Source of the DNA: an uncultured Parabacteroides sp.
GTDB taxonomy: Bacteria; Bacteroidota; Bacteroidia; Bacteroidales; Tannerellaceae
Assembly: GCA_900770835.1 (NCBI GenBank)
Contig: CAAGLQ010000022.1
Span: 1 to 9,738, forward strand
DNA: 9,738 bases
Reading direction: 5' to 3'
Every line of letters begins with the position of its first letter. The first letter of the stretch is position 1. Under the pieces are notes generated by a model that had not been told where the DNA came from, searched no databases, and saw only the letters and a program-made list of their open reading frames with translations. Below, one piece after another: positions 1-7,318 of the stretch. The translations under genes were made by a program, and so were the position numbers.

Positions 1-1096
1 CCAACTCAACAGCCTCAACCAAAGAGCGAACCCAAACCTTATCATTAGCCAAGTTCTTGACGAATTGGAAACGATAAGCATCCACTGCATAACCGCGATC
101 GAAGTAGTTATTAGTCAATACATTGTTCTCAACAGCAACAGCTTCCTTAGAAACAGAAATTGTGTTGTAAAGTTTGAAGCTCTCGCCCTTACTTGCGTAG
201 TAAGCCGTATCGATGTGTACATACTGGTTCGTCAACTCACCCTTGTCACTGATCTTGTTCAATACCAAGTAATGCTCTTTAGGATCCAAACCTGTTGTCC
301 AACCCTGAGCTGCGCCTGCCTTTGCCAAACCCAACTTGAAGTCCTCAACAGAAGCCTTAACTGAACGATCGAACTCCTGAGCCTGATACTTCTCAGCGAA
401 GATGTTGTTCTCATTCTCATCGCCGAAGTTCAACTGCATGTACTTCACACCTGCCTTAGAAGTCTCCTTGTTCAGATCTTTAGCAGTCAAAGTATATGTA
501 CCTGCCTTCACGATCTTCAATGACAAACCAGAATCTGCTACATAGTCTTTTGTTGCGACCTTCTTCGCAACAACAACACCACTCTCCTCAGCCAAGTACA
601 TGGTCTTGTCGCCCTTCTCGAAAACGACTGTCAACTCTGTTGCTGTACCGAAATCAGCGAACTTATTCTCGAACCACTTCCAGTTCGGATAAGCACCACC
701 CAAATTCTCGTCATCGCCCTTAACCGTAGGATCGTAAGCGAAATACAGGCCTGTTGCCTTGTTGGTCAACACGAAACGAGTCACACCACCATCTTCCGTT
801 ACCTGCGGCTCGATCTTCCACAACGCATGGTTCAATGCGTCCAAAGAGGTCGGCTGAGCTACCAACTTAGCTTGGAAGCCATTACCCTCAACGACAGACA
901 AAAATTGTCCTTGCGCATCCTGTACAAAATAGAACTGTTTAGCGTCCAACTGCTCTTGACTGGCGAAAGCAGCACCCGTGATCTGACCTGCACCACAAGG
1001 AGTGTTAGTCTTCTCAGGAGTATCAGCTGCCTGAACGGTTCCAAACGCTGTAGCCAGCAGGACACTGGCCACCAGAGTAGAAAACTTTTTGTTCAT
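1..1096 (-). CDS. Exported surface-type protein, DUF6383-like (N-terminal part, 3' end outside window)
   Basis: The frame is open from the ATG at 1096 to the left edge, giving 365 residues with no stop; the C-terminus lies outside the window. The start is followed by a clear signal peptide: MNKK, a hydrophobic stretch (about residues 7-18), then VQA-AD, with likely signal peptidase I cleavage after Ala23. No lipobox cysteine is seen. The mature part is acidic and beta-rich in character, with repeated phrases of the kind FYFVQDAQGQFLSV and LTNKATGLYFAYD, which suggest tandem all-beta modules (ricin/lectin-like folds are possible but unproven). The leader and composition resemble the long DUF6383 proteins of Parabacteroides and Tannerella, some of which are surface or secreted proteins; I recognise this by style, not by a diagnostic motif, and the C-terminal domain that would settle it is missing. 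It has its own promoter and a leader of about 110 nt. Function unknown. Confidence 0.75.
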   Translation of the reverse strand, partial: MNKKFSTLVASVLLATAFGTVQAADTPEKTNTPCGAGQITGAAFASQEQLDAKQFYFVQDAQGQFLSVVEGNGFQAKLVAQPTSLDALNHALWKIEPQVTEDGGVTRFVLTNKATGLYFAYDPTVKGDDENLGGAYPNWKWFENKFADFGTATELTVVFEKGDKTMYLAEESGVVVAKKVATKDYVADSGLSLKIVKAGTYTLTAKDLNKETSKAGVKYMQLNFGDENENNIFAEKYQAQEFDRSVKASVEDFKLGLAKAGAAQGWTTGLDPKEHYLVLNKISDKGELTNQYVHIDTAYYASKGESFKLYNTISVSKEAVAVENNVLTNNYFDRGYAVDAYRFQFVKNLANDKVWVRSLVEAVEL

Positions 1097-1212
1097 AAAA
1101 TAAAACATTTAGAATTAATAATATGTTATAAATAACTCGTTCTTCTAACCGGAATGCCTCTCACGCCCTCACATAGGAACCGACAAAAGATAACATTCCT
1201 CACTTTTGGGCA

Positions 1213-1242
1213 CAAAGGTATGCGTATTTTTCATTCTCGCAA
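1213..1242 (-). promoter_or_regulatory. Bacteroidetes-type promoter of the exported protein
   Basis: Reading the minus strand, TTG at 1242-1240 is followed after 19 nt by TACCTTTG at 1220-1213. This fits the Bacteroidetes primary-sigma pattern (-33 TTG, -7 TAnnTTTG). Transcription would start near 1206, leaving an untranslated leader of roughly 110 nt before the ATG at 1096. A 6-bp dyad (CATTCT-CGCA-AGAATG, 1232-1247) covers the -33 element and could be an operator. Confidence 0.7.
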
Positions 1243-1281
1243 GAATGTCTTTCAAGAAAAACGGAGATTACCCCATTTTAA

Positions 1282-1305
1282 TGAACAACTTTCGTGGTTT
1301 GTTCA
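1282..1305. repeat. Perfect 7-bp inverted repeat, operator-like
   Basis: TGAACAA (1282-1288) and TTGTTCA (1299-1305) are exact reverse complements separated by 10 nt. The dyad lies between the two divergent start regions, about 33 nt upstream of the rightward -7 box. No T-tract follows, so it is not a terminator. A binding site for a dimeric regulator is possible but not shown. Confidence 0.4.
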
Positions 1306-1337
1306 ACAAAAGCATCGCTTCCTTGCATAAGTTCCGC

Positions 1338-1345
1338 TATCTTTG
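1338..1345 (+). promoter_or_regulatory. -7 box for the sui1-addA unit
   Basis: TATCTTTG matches TAnnTTTG exactly and lies 23 nt before the ATG at 1369. No good TTG stands 18-21 nt upstream, so this is only half of a promoter and the call is tentative. Confidence 0.45.
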
Positions 1346-1368
1346 TCGCATCAACCAAACAGTGAGGT

Positions 1369-1713
1369 ATGAAAAGGAATGATTGGAAGGATCGGTTGGG
1401 CATTCTCTATTCCACCAATCCGGATTTTCAATACGAGACGAACGAGGAGGTGGAGGCAGAGACCTTGCCGAAGGAGAAGCAGGCACTGCGCATCGCTTTA
1501 GACAAGCATGGGCGGGGTGGCAAGATCGTGACCTTGATCACAGGTTTTCAAGGTACCGCCGCCGACCTGGCCGCTTTGGGCAAGGAGCTGAAAGTGAAAT
1601 GTGGCGTGGGTGGATCGGCCAAGGAGGGGGAAATCATCCTGCAGGGCGATTTCCGACAGAAAGTGTTAGAACTACTGCTGAAAGCAGGATATATGAAGAG
1701 TAGAATCAGCTAA
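1369..1713 (+). CDS. SUI1/eIF1-family translation initiation factor (YciH-like)
   Basis: The protein has 114 residues, a normal length for bacterial YciH/SUI1 proteins. Residues 1-35 are a variable polar N-terminus; the SUI1 fold covers about 36-110. The family signature is visible as GRGGKIVTLITGF (48-60), then a stretch LGKELKVKCGVGGS and the closing GEIILQGD, followed by a final helix ending in LLKAGY. In eukaryotes and archaea the homologue eIF1 controls start-codon choice on the small ribosomal subunit; the bacterial protein probably binds the same subunit, but its role is less defined. The ATG at 1369 is the only sensible start, as the protein begins KRNDWKDRLG and the SUI1 core is complete. 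The helicase-nuclease gene starts only 12 nt after the stop, so the two are probably cotranscribed. Confidence 0.9.
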   Translation: MKRNDWKDRLGILYSTNPDFQYETNEEVEAETLPKEKQALRIALDKHGRGGKIVTLITGFQGTAADLAALGKELKVKCGVGGSAKEGEIILQGDFRQKVLELLLKAGYMKSRIS

Positions 1714-1725
1714 CCAATATCCCCT

Positions 1726-4700
1726 ATGCTGACGATCTGTAGAGCCTCCGCAGGGGCAGGAAAAACGCACAAACTGACCGGCGAATATTTGAAGCTACTC
1801 TTCTCTGCCCCCGGTGCCTACAAGCGCATCTTAGCGGTAACCTTCACCAACAAGGCGACCGAGGAGATGAAGAGCCGCATTGTGAGCGAGTTGCATCACT
1901 TGGCTTCGGGTGCACCCTCGGATTATGTGGAGGCACTTTCCCAACAGTATCATTGGTCGGAGGAGAAGGTACGTCAAACCGCTCGTCAGATCTTGATTGC
2001 CCTGCTACACGATTATTCCGCTTTCAACATCAGCACCATCGACCGCTTTTTCCAACAGGTTACCCGTGCGTTCACCCGCGAGATTGGCTTGCAGGGGGGA
2101 TATGGCATCGAAATGGACAAGGACTTGGTGCTGAACGAGGCGATCGACAGCCTCTTGAACGACTTAGCCAAGCCGGAGAACAAGGTGCTCTTGGATTGGC
2201 TGTTACGCTTTGCGGAAGATCGCATCGAGGAGGGACAGGGCTGGAACTTCCGTTCCGACATTCTTTCCTTAGCTGGTGAGCTTTTCAAGGAGAGCTACAA
2301 GGCATTCCACACGGAGGAAACCGACGATGCCACCGACAAACAGACCTTAGAGAAGTATAAGGAAAAGCTCTATGGCATCCTTCGCCAAACCGAGAAAGAG
2401 GCCAAAGAGATCGGCCAGCAAGCCCTGCGGATCATGGAGCAGCAGGGGTTACAACCCTCGGACTTCTCCGGAGGGAGCCGCTCACCGCTCCTCCTCTTCA
2501 ACGTATGGGCACAAGGAGAGCTGAAAGCCCCTTCCGCCACCTTCCGCAAATTGATGGATCAACCGGAAGCCTATACCACGAAAAAAGCCAGTGCGGAGCT
2601 GCGGCAGCAGATCGCCCAGGCGGTGGAGGCAGGATTGAACGCCTGTGTGAAACAGTTGATTCAACACTATGACCACGCCACCGATTATTTTACCGCCAAG
2701 GAGATTATACGTTATTATTATACGTTGGGCATCCTGACAGACATCGCCCGCCAAATCAGTGCCTACCGGGCGAAGAAAAACATCATGCTGATTGCCGACA
2801 CCAACGAGCTGTTGAGCAGGGTGATCAACGGAAGTGATGCCTCTTTTATTTATGAGAAGACCGGCACACAGATCGACCATTATATGATCGATGAGTTTCA
2901 AGACACCAGCGGGATGCAATGGAGCAACTTCCGTCCCCTCGTCGGGGAGAGTATGGCGCAGGGCCATGAGAACCTGATCGTGGGCGATGTAAAGCAGAGT
3001 ATCTATCGCTTCCGGAACTCCGATTGGACCCTGCTCGATCAACAGGTGCATCATGATTTTATCCCCTCCTTAGTGCGCGAGGAGACCTTGCAAGCGAACT
3101 GGCGCAGCTGCCACCATATCGTCGCCTTCAACAATGCCCTCTTCACCCTTGCGCCCGCCTTGCTGCAAACCCTTTACAATGAGGCATTAGAAAGTTCCTC
3201 GCTGACTCAGGAGGAACAGGCTTTGTACAACCAGCAACTGATCAATGCCTATGCGCAATGCTACCAACAGATTCCACCCCGTTTCCAACAGCAGGCAGGA
3301 CATGTACGTCTGGATTTCCTCTCCGGAGACGAGGAGAACGATTGGAAAGCCGAAGCATTGGTGCGATTGCCGGAGACGATCCGCCAACTGCAAAGCAACG
3401 GGTATACCTTGAAAGAGATCGCTATCTTAGTGCGTACCAACCACGAAGGAGCGGCGGTGGCCAATGCCCTGCTGAATTATAAAGAGGCCCATCCCGAGGA
3501 TCCCTATTCCTATGACATCATTTCCGACGAGGCCCTGTTTATCAACAGCTCCCCGACCGTGCGTTTCTTCATCGCCGCCTTCCGTTTCCTGCGCAACCCC
3601 GGTGATCCCTCTTTGCGCAAGATGGCACAATATGCCTATCGGCTGATCGGAGGGGCACTTGCGGAAGCAAGCATGGCCGATGAGAACTGGATCAACCAAT
3701 TGCTCACCTATGCTCACTATGCACTCTATGAATTGACGGAGGCATTGCTGCGGATGGTAAGCACCACGATCTCCGAATCCGAACAGGTATTTGCCCAGGC
3801 CTTTTTGGATAAAGTGGCAGAGTTCGTCCAAAAAGAGAATGCCGACTTGAACGACTTCCTAAACTGGTGGGATAAGAGCGGTTATAAACAAACCATCGCT
3901 ACCCCCGACGGGCAAAACGCCATTCGCATCCTGACAGTACATAAATCGAAAGGATTAGGCTTCAAGGCTGTGATCCTGCCGTTTTGCGATTGGGAGCTGG
4001 ATCATAAGGGATTCCATCCCGTCATCCTGTGGTGTCACCCCCGGCAAAAGCCGTTCGATCAAATCCCGTTGGTACCTGTGCGCTATGGGCAGGGATTAGG
4101 AGCCACCCACTTTGCGGCCGACTATTTCCAAGAACGACTCAATGCCTTTATGGACAACCTCAACACCCTTTACGTGGCTTTGACCCGGGCGAAAGAGGAG
4201 TTGATCCTCTGCGCACCCCGTCCGAAGAAGCTGTCGAAGAGCGGTGAGCCGGAGAGAATCACCTCCATTGGCGACCTGTTATGGCAGGCTCTACGCACGG
4301 AGAGCGCACAAACCCAACAAGGGGAGCCTTTGGAATCACTCCCCTCCCACTTCGATGCGGAAGAGGGATACTTCGAATGGGGAGATTGGTGGCATCCGGA
4401 AATCAAAGAGCAGCAAAGCGAAATCGAGGAGCTACCCATGCAACGCATCGTATCTATCTCGCCTGATGAGCGTCTGCACCTCCGGCTCCATGGGACAAGC
4501 TTCTCTTTCGATGATACCCAGCGCAAGCATGGCACCGTGATGCACGAGGTGTTGAGCCGCATCCGCACGGAGAGCGATATTTCCACCGCAGTGGAGAGCT
4601 ATCAGATGGAGGGCGTGATCACACAAGCCGAGGGCGCCCAAATCGCACAGAAGCTGACTACCCTACTTCGTACACCCCAAGTAAACAATTGGTACAATGG

Positions 4701-4959
4701 GACCTACCATGTTTTAAACGAGGTGGAGATTCTGTTCGAGGGAGGATTAACGAAACGACCGGATCGTGTCATGCTACGAGGAGATGAAGTAGTGGTCGTT
4801 GATTATAAATTCGGTCAACGACAGTTGAAGAGCCATCAAGTACAAGTGCGTAATTACCTGCACTTAATCCGCCAAATGGGCTATTCGCAGGTGAACGGTT
4901 ACCTTTGGTATGTGGTGTTAGGCAAAATAGAGGCTGTGAAACCGCAAGATAATTTTTGA
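1726..4959 (+). CDS. AddA/RecB-like UvrD-family helicase-nuclease
   Basis: This 1077-residue protein joins a superfamily 1A helicase to a RecB-type nuclease. Helicase motifs in order: Walker A ASAGAGKT (7-14, Lys13); motif Ia AVTFTNKA; Walker B IDEFQD (388-393, Asp389-Glu390); motif III GDVKQSIYRFR (420-430); motif IV NWRS (458-461); motif V TVHKSKGLGF (737-746); motif VI LYVALTRAKEE (815-825, Arg821). The C-terminal PD-(D/E)XK nuclease shows His940, Asp1013 (RPD), Asp1026-Tyr-Lys1028 and QVRNY (1040-1044), so both activities look intact. The family resects double-strand ends for recombinational repair, normally as AddA with AddB. The start is firm because Walker A follows within seven residues. 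No addB is present in the window: sui1 lies before it and psd after it. I am sure of the family and less sure whether it acts as AddA in an AddAB complex. Confidence 0.9.
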   Translation: MLTICRASAGAGKTHKLTGEYLKLLFSAPGAYKRILAVTFTNKATEEMKSRIVSELHHLASGAPSDYVEALSQQYHWSEEKVRQTARQILIALLHDYSAFNISTIDRFFQQVTRAFTREIGLQGGYGIEMDKDLVLNEAIDSLLNDLAKPENKVLLDWLLRFAEDRIEEGQGWNFRSDILSLAGELFKESYKAFHTEETDDATDKQTLEKYKEKLYGILRQTEKEAKEIGQQALRIMEQQGLQPSDFSGGSRSPLLLFNVWAQGELKAPSATFRKLMDQPEAYTTKKASAELRQQIAQAVEAGLNACVKQLIQHYDHATDYFTAKEIIRYYYTLGILTDIARQISAYRAKKNIMLIADTNELLSRVINGSDASFIYEKTGTQIDHYMIDEFQDTSGMQWSNFRPLVGESMAQGHENLIVGDVKQSIYRFRNSDWTLLDQQVHHDFIPSLVREETLQANWRSCHHIVAFNNALFTLAPALLQTLYNEALESSSLTQEEQALYNQQLINAYAQCYQQIPPRFQQQAGHVRLDFLSGDEENDWKAEALVRLPETIRQLQSNGYTLKEIAILVRTNHEGAAVANALLNYKEAHPEDPYSYDIISDEALFINSSPTVRFFIAAFRFLRNPGDPSLRKMAQYAYRLIGGALAEASMADENWINQLLTYAHYALYELTEALLRMVSTTISESEQVFAQAFLDKVAEFVQKENADLNDFLNWWDKSGYKQTIATPDGQNAIRILTVHKSKGLGFKAVILPFCDWELDHKGFHPVILWCHPRQKPFDQIPLVPVRYGQGLGATHFAADYFQERLNAFMDNLNTLYVALTRAKEELILCAPRPKKLSKSGEPERITSIGDLLWQALRTESAQTQQGEPLESLPSHFDAEEGYFEWGDWWHPEIKEQQSEIEELPMQRIVSISPDERLHLRLHGTSFSFDDTQRKHGTVMHEVLSRIRTESDISTAVESYQMEGVITQAEGAQIAQKLTTLLRTPQVNNWYNGTYHVLNEVEILFEGGLTKRPDRVMLRGDEVVVVDYKFGQRQLKSHQVQVRNYLHLIRQMGYSQVNGYLWYVVLGKIEAVKPQDNF

Positions 4960-4984
4960 TATTCCGTAAAAATGAATACTTTTG
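4955..4984 (+). promoter_or_regulatory. Bacteroidetes-type promoter of the psd-pssA-DUF4834 cluster
   Basis: TTTG at 4955-4958 and TACTTTTG at 4977-4984 are separated by 18 nt, matching the -33/-7 pattern. The -33 element overlaps the stop codon of the upstream helicase gene (4957-4959). Transcription would begin near 4991, about 35 nt before the psd ATG, so the phospholipid genes form their own unit even though they share the strand with addA. Confidence 0.7.
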
Positions 4985-5025
4985 CAAAATCATTTATATA
5001 AAACGAACAGACAGAACTGAGAAAG

Positions 5026-5685
5026 ATGAAAGTACACAAAGAGGGAACAGGGCTACTGCTTACATTGTTTACGTTCATTTTCGTCATGAACGTAACCTTG
5101 TATTACACAGCAAGTAAGGGATTGTTTTACACAGTCACTTTCTTCACCTCCATCTTTTTTCTGTTAGTTCTGAATTTCTTCCGTAGTCCTTACCGCCGCT
5201 TTCCCTACGACTCGGAGGGCTTGGTCATCGCTCCGGCCGATGGCACGATTGTGGCCATTGAGGAGGTAATGGAAAACGAGATTCTGCACAAAGAGTGCCT
5301 TCAAATCTCCATCTTCATGTCGATTTTCAACGTGCACGCCAACTGGTTCCCCGTGAATGGCACCGTGAAGCATGTCTCCCACCAGAACGGGCGGTTCATG
5401 GCGGCTTACCTGCCGAAAAGCAGCACGGAAAACGAACGCTCTGCCGTGGTCATTACCACCAAACAGGGTGTAGATATCTTGGCAAGACAGATCGCAGGAG
5501 CGATGGCACGCCGTATTGTTACCTACGCCAAGGTAGGCGATCCCTGCCATGTGGATGAGCAGATGGGCTTCATCAAGTTTGGCTCCCGTGTGGATGTCTA
5601 TCTGCCGGTCGGCACGGAGGTGTTGGTGGAGATGGATCAGAAAGTAACAGGCAATCAAACGCCTATAGCTCGTTTATCGAAATGA
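5026..5685 (+). CDS. psd: Phosphatidylserine decarboxylase proenzyme
   Basis: The enzyme converts phosphatidylserine to phosphatidylethanolamine at the inner membrane. The protein has 219 residues, the short form common in Bacteroidetes. Two hydrophobic segments (about 10-28 and 32-51) anchor it, followed by the family phrases FFRSPYR, IAPADGTI and SIFNVHANWFPVNG. The C-terminal FIKFGSRVDVYLP carries the Gly186-Ser187 pair where the proenzyme is known to cleave itself, Ser187 becoming the pyruvoyl group of the small alpha chain. The conserved DEQMGFIKFGSR context is complete, so it should mature normally. It has its own promoter, and its last codons overlap the start of pssA by 4 nt (ATGA), which suggests translational coupling of the two consecutive steps of PE synthesis. 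Confidence 0.96.
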   Translation: MKVHKEGTGLLLTLFTFIFVMNVTLYYTASKGLFYTVTFFTSIFFLLVLNFFRSPYRRFPYDSEGLVIAPADGTIVAIEEVMENEILHKECLQISIFMSIFNVHANWFPVNGTVKHVSHQNGRFMAAYLPKSSTENERSAVVITTKQGVDILARQIAGAMARRIVTYAKVGDPCHVDEQMGFIKFGSRVDVYLPVGTEVLVEMDQKVTGNQTPIARLSK

Positions 5686-6383
5686 CAATCAGAAAACATA
5701 TTCCCAATTCCATCACCTGCATGAGTTTGATCTCCGGGTGTGTGGCTACGGTCATGGCTTTTGAGGGGAACCTCTTCGGTGCATTGACCGGGATTATTAT
5801 CGCTGCCGTGTTTGACTTTTGCGACGGCTTTGCGGCCCGGCTGCTGAAAGCCTATTCGCCGATGGGGAAAGAGTTGGATTCCCTCTCCGACATGGTCAGC
5901 TTCGGTGTGGCACCCGGCATCGTGTTGTATCGCCTGCTTACGGAATGCGCCCCTGCCCTACCCTTCGGGGAACTGAATGACTATCTGCCTTTCCTGGCAT
6001 TTGTGATCCCTACCTTCTCGGGCCTACGATTGGCGAAGTTCAATATCGATGAGCGGCAGACGACCTCCTTCATCGGGCTACCGGTGCCAGCTCACGCCCT
6101 GTTTTGGGGATCAACCGCCTATGCCGTGCAACCGCTCGTGGTGAATCAGGCGGTGTTACTGACCGCTATCCTGTTGCCATTGGCTTGCCTCTCCTCTTGG
6201 CTGTTAGTCTCCGAGGTACCGATGTTCTCCCTGAAAGTGAAATCATGGGGTTGGAAAGGGAACGAGTTTCGTTACCTTCTGATAGCTTGTGCCATCGTGT
6301 TCGTCGCCTTATGGGGCTGTTTAGGCATCGCCGGCACGATCTTACTGTATATCATCTTGTCTTTACTTAACAAAAGAAGCTGA
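5682..6383 (+). CDS. pssA: CDP-diacylglycerol--serine O-phosphatidyltransferase (phosphatidylserine synthase)
   Basis: This 233-residue integral membrane enzyme transfers the phosphatidyl group from CDP-diacylglycerol to serine, giving phosphatidylserine and CMP. The complete CDP-alcohol phosphatidyltransferase signature is present: Asp45-x2-Asp48-Gly49-x2-Ala52-Arg53-x8-Gly62-x3-Asp66-x3-Asp70. These aspartates bind the metal ions in the family. Several hydrophobic helices surround it (about 17-44, 95-115, 135-165 and two near the C-terminus), and GLPVPAHALFWG is the usual downstream motif of the PssA branch. It starts inside the last codons of psd and ends 2 nt before the next gene. The product is the substrate of Psd, so gene order is reversed relative to pathway order. 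Confidence 0.95.
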   Translation: MTIRKHIPNSITCMSLISGCVATVMAFEGNLFGALTGIIIAAVFDFCDGFAARLLKAYSPMGKELDSLSDMVSFGVAPGIVLYRLLTECAPALPFGELNDYLPFLAFVIPTFSGLRLAKFNIDERQTTSFIGLPVPAHALFWGSTAYAVQPLVVNQAVLLTAILLPLACLSSWLLVSEVPMFSLKVKSWGWKGNEFRYLLIACAIVFVALWGCLGIAGTILLYIILSLLNKRS

Positions 6384-6385
6384 GT

Positions 6386-6637
6386 ATGTTCAAGTTCTTG
6401 TTTTTCATGTTCTTCCTGTTCATGCTGTTGCTGTTCTTGATGGGTTTCTCCGTCTTGCGCAGTTTCAAGCGTTTCTTCTTTGGCGAGAGTAACCGCAGCG
6501 AGAACAGTCGTACACAGGGCAGTCGTCGTTCCTCCTCACGGGTGGAAGAGGAGACTCACCGCTCACAAACCACTCAACGAAAGAAGATCTTCACCCAAGA
6601 GGATGGGGAATATGTCGATTACGAGGAGGTGAAGTAG
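6386..6637 (+). CDS. Small membrane protein, DUF4834 family
   Basis: The protein has 83 residues. Residues 1-25 form a very hydrophobic, Phe/Leu/Met-rich membrane helix (FKFLFFMFFLFMLLLFLMGF), followed by a basic patch (RSFKRFF) that predicts a cytoplasmic tail. The tail (about 35-70) is polar, Ser/Arg-rich and probably disordered, and the end IFTQEDGEYVDYEEVK is acidic and looks like the conserved C-terminal motif of DUF4834. No enzymatic residues are apparent. It starts 2 nt after pssA and must share its transcript. The family is described from Bacteroidetes and has no known function; the position suggests a helper of the phospholipid enzymes, but that is inference only. The stop codon directly abuts the end of ung on the other strand. 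Confidence 0.85.
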   Translation: MFKFLFFMFFLFMLLLFLMGFSVLRSFKRFFFGESNRSENSRTQGSRRSSSRVEEETHRSQTTQRKKIFTQEDGEYVDYEEVK

Positions 6638-7300
6638 TTACCACTCGATCGGTGCCTGCCCCGTAGCCACCAAATAATCATTGGCTTGGCTAAAATGCTT
6701 ATTGCCGAAGAAACCTCGATAGGCGGAAAGCGGTGAGGGATGGGCAGATTTGAGCACCAAGTTTTTCGTGCTGTCGATGAAAGCGCCTTTCTTCTGGGCA
6801 TACGATCCCCACAACATATAGACAATGTGGTTGCGCTCCTGCGCCAACCGATGGATCACCGCATCGGTAAAGGTTTCCCAGCCTCGGTTCTGATGCGATC
6901 CTGCTTGGTGCGCCCGCACGGTCAGGGTAGCATTCAGCAATAACACCCCTTGATCCGCCCAACGGGTCAGGTTGCCGGTCGTAGGGACAGGTCTCCCCAA
7001 GTCCGATTGGATCTCCTTAAAGATGTTGACCAAGGAAGGCGGGAAGGGTACCCCATCCTGCACCGAGAAGCAAAGGCCATGCGCCTGCCCCGGCTCATGA
7101 TAGGGATCTTGCCCCAAGATCACCACTTTCACCTGCTCGAAAGGGCAATGGGCGAAGGCGTTGAACAGGTAGGGACCCGGCGGATAGACCGCTCCCCGAC
7201 GATATTCCTCCCTGACGTAATCCGTCAGCTGCTTGAAATAATCCTTCTCAAACTCCGCTGCCAAACGCCACTTCCAGCTCTCCTCAATCTTCACATCCAT
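6638..7300 (-). CDS. ung: Uracil-DNA glycosylase, family 1
   Basis: Ung removes uracil from DNA, coming from cytosine deamination or dUTP misuse, as the first step of base-excision repair. The 220-residue length is standard. The water-activating loop GQDPYH (63-68) contains the catalytic Asp65; the uracil-binding segment LLLNATLTV follows at about 119-127; and the DNA-intercalating Leu loop is HPSPLSAYRGFFG with catalytic His187. The WGSYAQKK motif is also present. All key residues are intact. Translation from the ATG at 7300 gives the usual N-terminus. The gene follows asnA by 18 nt, so it probably relies on the asnA promoter. It converges on the DUF4834 gene with no bases between the stop codons, so I see no room for a separate terminator. 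Confidence 0.97.
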   Translation of the reverse strand: MDVKIEESWKWRLAAEFEKDYFKQLTDYVREEYRRGAVYPPGPYLFNAFAHCPFEQVKVVILGQDPYHEPGQAHGLCFSVQDGVPFPPSLVNIFKEIQSDLGRPVPTTGNLTRWADQGVLLLNATLTVRAHQAGSHQNRGWETFTDAVIHRLAQERNHIVYMLWGSYAQKKGAFIDSTKNLVLKSAHPSPLSAYRGFFGNKHFSQANDYLVATGQAPIEW

Positions 7301-7318
7301 TGTCTATCTCATTTATCA

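Noticed and set aside
65..1135. Several plus-strand open frames in the left-hand region
   Set aside because: The minus strand carries one uninterrupted frame with a signal peptide and a matching promoter; the plus-strand frames are short and low in complexity.
2482..3054. 190-codon minus-strand frame inside the helicase-nuclease gene
   Set aside because: The plus-strand gene here encodes the conserved helicase motifs II and III, so this is a complement shadow.
4432..4641. Minus-strand frames over the nuclease-linker part of the helicase gene
   Set aside because: They have no promoter and no recognisable domain, and the opposite strand encodes the start of the nuclease domain.
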